NCBI GenBank assembly: GCA_039029935.1
Contig: JBCCFC010000785.1
Span: forward strand, 1 to 6,596
DNA from: G039029935 sp039029935
GTDB taxonomy: Bacteria; Chloroflexota; Anaerolineae; Caldilineales; Caldilineaceae
Direction of reading: 5' to 3'
DNA length: 6,596 nt
The position numbers were made by a program, and so were the translations under genes. This document shows, piece by piece, positions 5,623 through 6,596 of this stretch (its first letter is position 1; each line of letters starts with the position of its first letter). Under the pieces are notes generated by a model. It worked only from the letters and a program-made list of their open reading frames with translations, ran no database searches and was not told the DNA's origin.

Positions 5623-6497
5623 AAGACACCCAAAATGCGCAACTGGAGCAGGGTCAGCACAAGGATGATGATTGCCAGTGCATAGCCAATCGCGGCTGCA
5701 TAGCCCAAATCTAAGAAGCGGAATCCAGTCAAGTACAGATACATGGTCATAAAGAGACCCGCATTTCGAGTCCCCCCTTCAATGCCTAACAGGATGGAGG
5801 GTTCTGCAAACAGATTGTATGAGCCGATAATGGCAAAGGTGAGGACAAAGATCATGATAGGCCGCAACAGCGGTAGGGTAATATGGCGAAAGACCTGCCA
5901 GCGGGTGGCGCCATCAATGGTCGCGGCTTCGGTTAACTCTGGCGGGATATTTTGTAGCCCGGCCATAAAGTACAGCGCGTTAATGCCCGTGTATCGCCAT
6001 AAGCCCATGAGAATGATGGCTGGCATAATGGCGGTGGCGTCACGCAGCCAGCGCACGTTTTCAATGCCAATGGGGTTGAGCAGATAGTTGTTGAGGAGTC
6101 CATATTCCTGCTCATAGACCAGCCGAAAGATGATGGCGACGACAACACCTGCCGTAATGTTGGGTGTGAAAAAGAAGAAACGGAAAAATTCTCGCCACCC
6201 TAGACGACGCACCGTGAGCAATAATGCCAACCCCAATGCCGCAGGCACAATCAACAGGACACTCCCCAAGGCATAGTACGTGGTGTTTGCCAATGCCTTG
6301 AGAAACATGTCATCGCTCAGGAGATCAATGTAATTGTCCAGCCCGACAAACTTTGCCGTGCTGATTACACCCTTCTTTTTGAAGAAGCTCAGGTAAAACG
6401 CCCACACAATCGGATAGACAAAAAAGAAGGCATAGCCCACAAAAAAAGGGCTGATAAAGAGATAGGGAATCAGACGCCGCCGCCAATTATAGACCAT
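5610..6497 (-). CDS. ABC sugar transporter permease, MalF type (CUT1 family)
   Basis: A 295-residue inner-membrane protein, the first permease of a CUT1 importer. The N-terminus is RRRLIPYLFISPFFVGYAFF, a positively charged stub leading into the first membrane segment (10-34), as in MalF/UgpA relatives without the extra periplasmic domain. Further segments lie near 72-96, 108-127, 157-180, 213-232 and 266-286. The EAA loop is ELTEAATIDGATRWQVFRHI (187-206), followed by TLPLLRP. FVGLDNYIDLL (50-60) is the usual cytoplasm-to-channel lead. ATG 6497 has AAGGA 7 bases upstream. It precedes the MalG-type gene with a 90-base spacer carrying a repeat, longer than usual for this pair. In most CUT1 operons a periplasmic or lipoprotein substrate-binding gene comes first; that gene should lie just right of the window. 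No ABC ATPase subunit is visible, so a shared ATPase elsewhere is likely. Confidence 0.95.
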   Translation of the reverse strand: MVYNWRRRLIPYLFISPFFVGYAFFFVYPIVWAFYLSFFKKKGVISTAKFVGLDNYIDLLSDDMFLKALANTTYYALGSVLLIVPAALGLALLLTVRRLGWREFFRFFFFTPNITAGVVVAIIFRLVYEQEYGLLNNYLLNPIGIENVRWLRDATAIMPAIILMGLWRYTGINALYFMAGLQNIPPELTEAATIDGATRWQVFRHITLPLLRPIMIFVLTFAIIGSYNLFAEPSILLGIEGGTRNAGLFMTMYLYLTGFRFLDLGYAAAIGYALAIIILVLTLLQLRILGVFNDD

Positions 6498-6530
6498 ATG
6501 CTTATCCTTGGGTTAGTGAAAAGTAACCCC

Positions 6531-6546
6531 ACCGCCTTAGGGCGGT
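6531..6546. terminator. GC-rich hairpin before the permease operon
   Basis: ACCGCC (6531-6536) and GGCGGT (6541-6546) form a perfect 6-bp stem with a 4-base loop. On the minus strand GGGG and then TTACTTTTC follow, so it lacks a clean U tract and may be only a partial terminator or an mRNA-stabilising hairpin. A minus-strand TGA at 6549-6547 sits directly before it, ending a frame open to the window edge (RRDGQATRLFLSD). This would fit the stop of an upstream gene, not identifiable from 16 codons. A hairpin between a binding-protein gene and its permeases often keeps the permeases at lower expression; that role is inferred. Confidence 0.45.
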
Positions 6547-6596
6547 TCAATCGGAAAGAAACAAGCGAGTAGCCTGCCCATCCCGTCTCCAGTGCA

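Noticed and set aside
5743..6087. Plus-strand 114-codon frame within the MalF-type permease
   Set aside because: It lies antisense to the clear membrane protein with an EAA loop, and its residue mix is the complement pattern of hydrophobic codons.
1..6596. CRISPR array, tRNA or rRNA
   Set aside because: No regularly spaced identical repeats, cloverleaf-like segment or rRNA-like stretch was seen on reading both strands.

Overview
The window looks like accessory or low-density chromosome from a free-living or symbiotic bacterium with mid-range GC. Four things point loosely to Chloroflexota, or to an uncultured group of similar lifestyle such as Poribacteria. These are two phytanoyl-CoA-dioxygenase-type (PhyH) enzymes, a CUT1-type sugar permease pair, an AAA_16-type ATPase remnant whose CNAQTGIGD-YLPFR core I associate with multi-domain Chloroflexota ATPases, and several small palindromic intergenic repeats. 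This placement is an inference from recall; no rRNA or marker gene is present.

Layout, left to right. Bases 1-453 (+) are the 3' end of a xanthine-dehydrogenase/CoxL-type molybdenum hydroxylase large subunit. It runs convergently into a perfect 16-bp-stem bidirectional terminator (479-514). Everything recognisable after that is on the minus strand: phyH copy 1 (1305-529), a repeat-rich spacer (1306-1555), a 5'-truncated IS4-family transposase (2374-1556), a frameshifted and 3'-truncated ATPase (3425-2478), phyH copy 2 (4527-3673), a MalG-type permease (5519-4632) and a MalF-type permease (6497-5610). The right edge (6498-6596) holds a hairpin and probably the 3' end of an upstream gene.

In transcription order the right half reads: (unseen gene) - hairpin - MalF-type permease - MalG-type permease - PhyH oxygenase. 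The likely reading is a carbohydrate or polyol ABC importer with a non-heme Fe(II)/2-oxoglutarate hydroxylase appended. No substrate-binding protein or nucleotide-binding subunit is visible, so the substrate cannot be named. The centre (about 1306-3430) is a decay zone. An ATPase gene has been broken by an exact 11-bp tandem duplication just before its Walker A motif and by a second frameshift, and its 3' part is lost next to a transposase fragment lacking its first two catalytic aspartates.

I do not see a convincing new defence or mobile system. The most checkable oddities are the 11-bp tandem duplication, which one slippage event could reverse, a near-perfect 15-bp direct repeat bracketing a REP-like insert between the two permease genes, and a 35-codon ORF whose start overlaps the stop of phyH copy 2.
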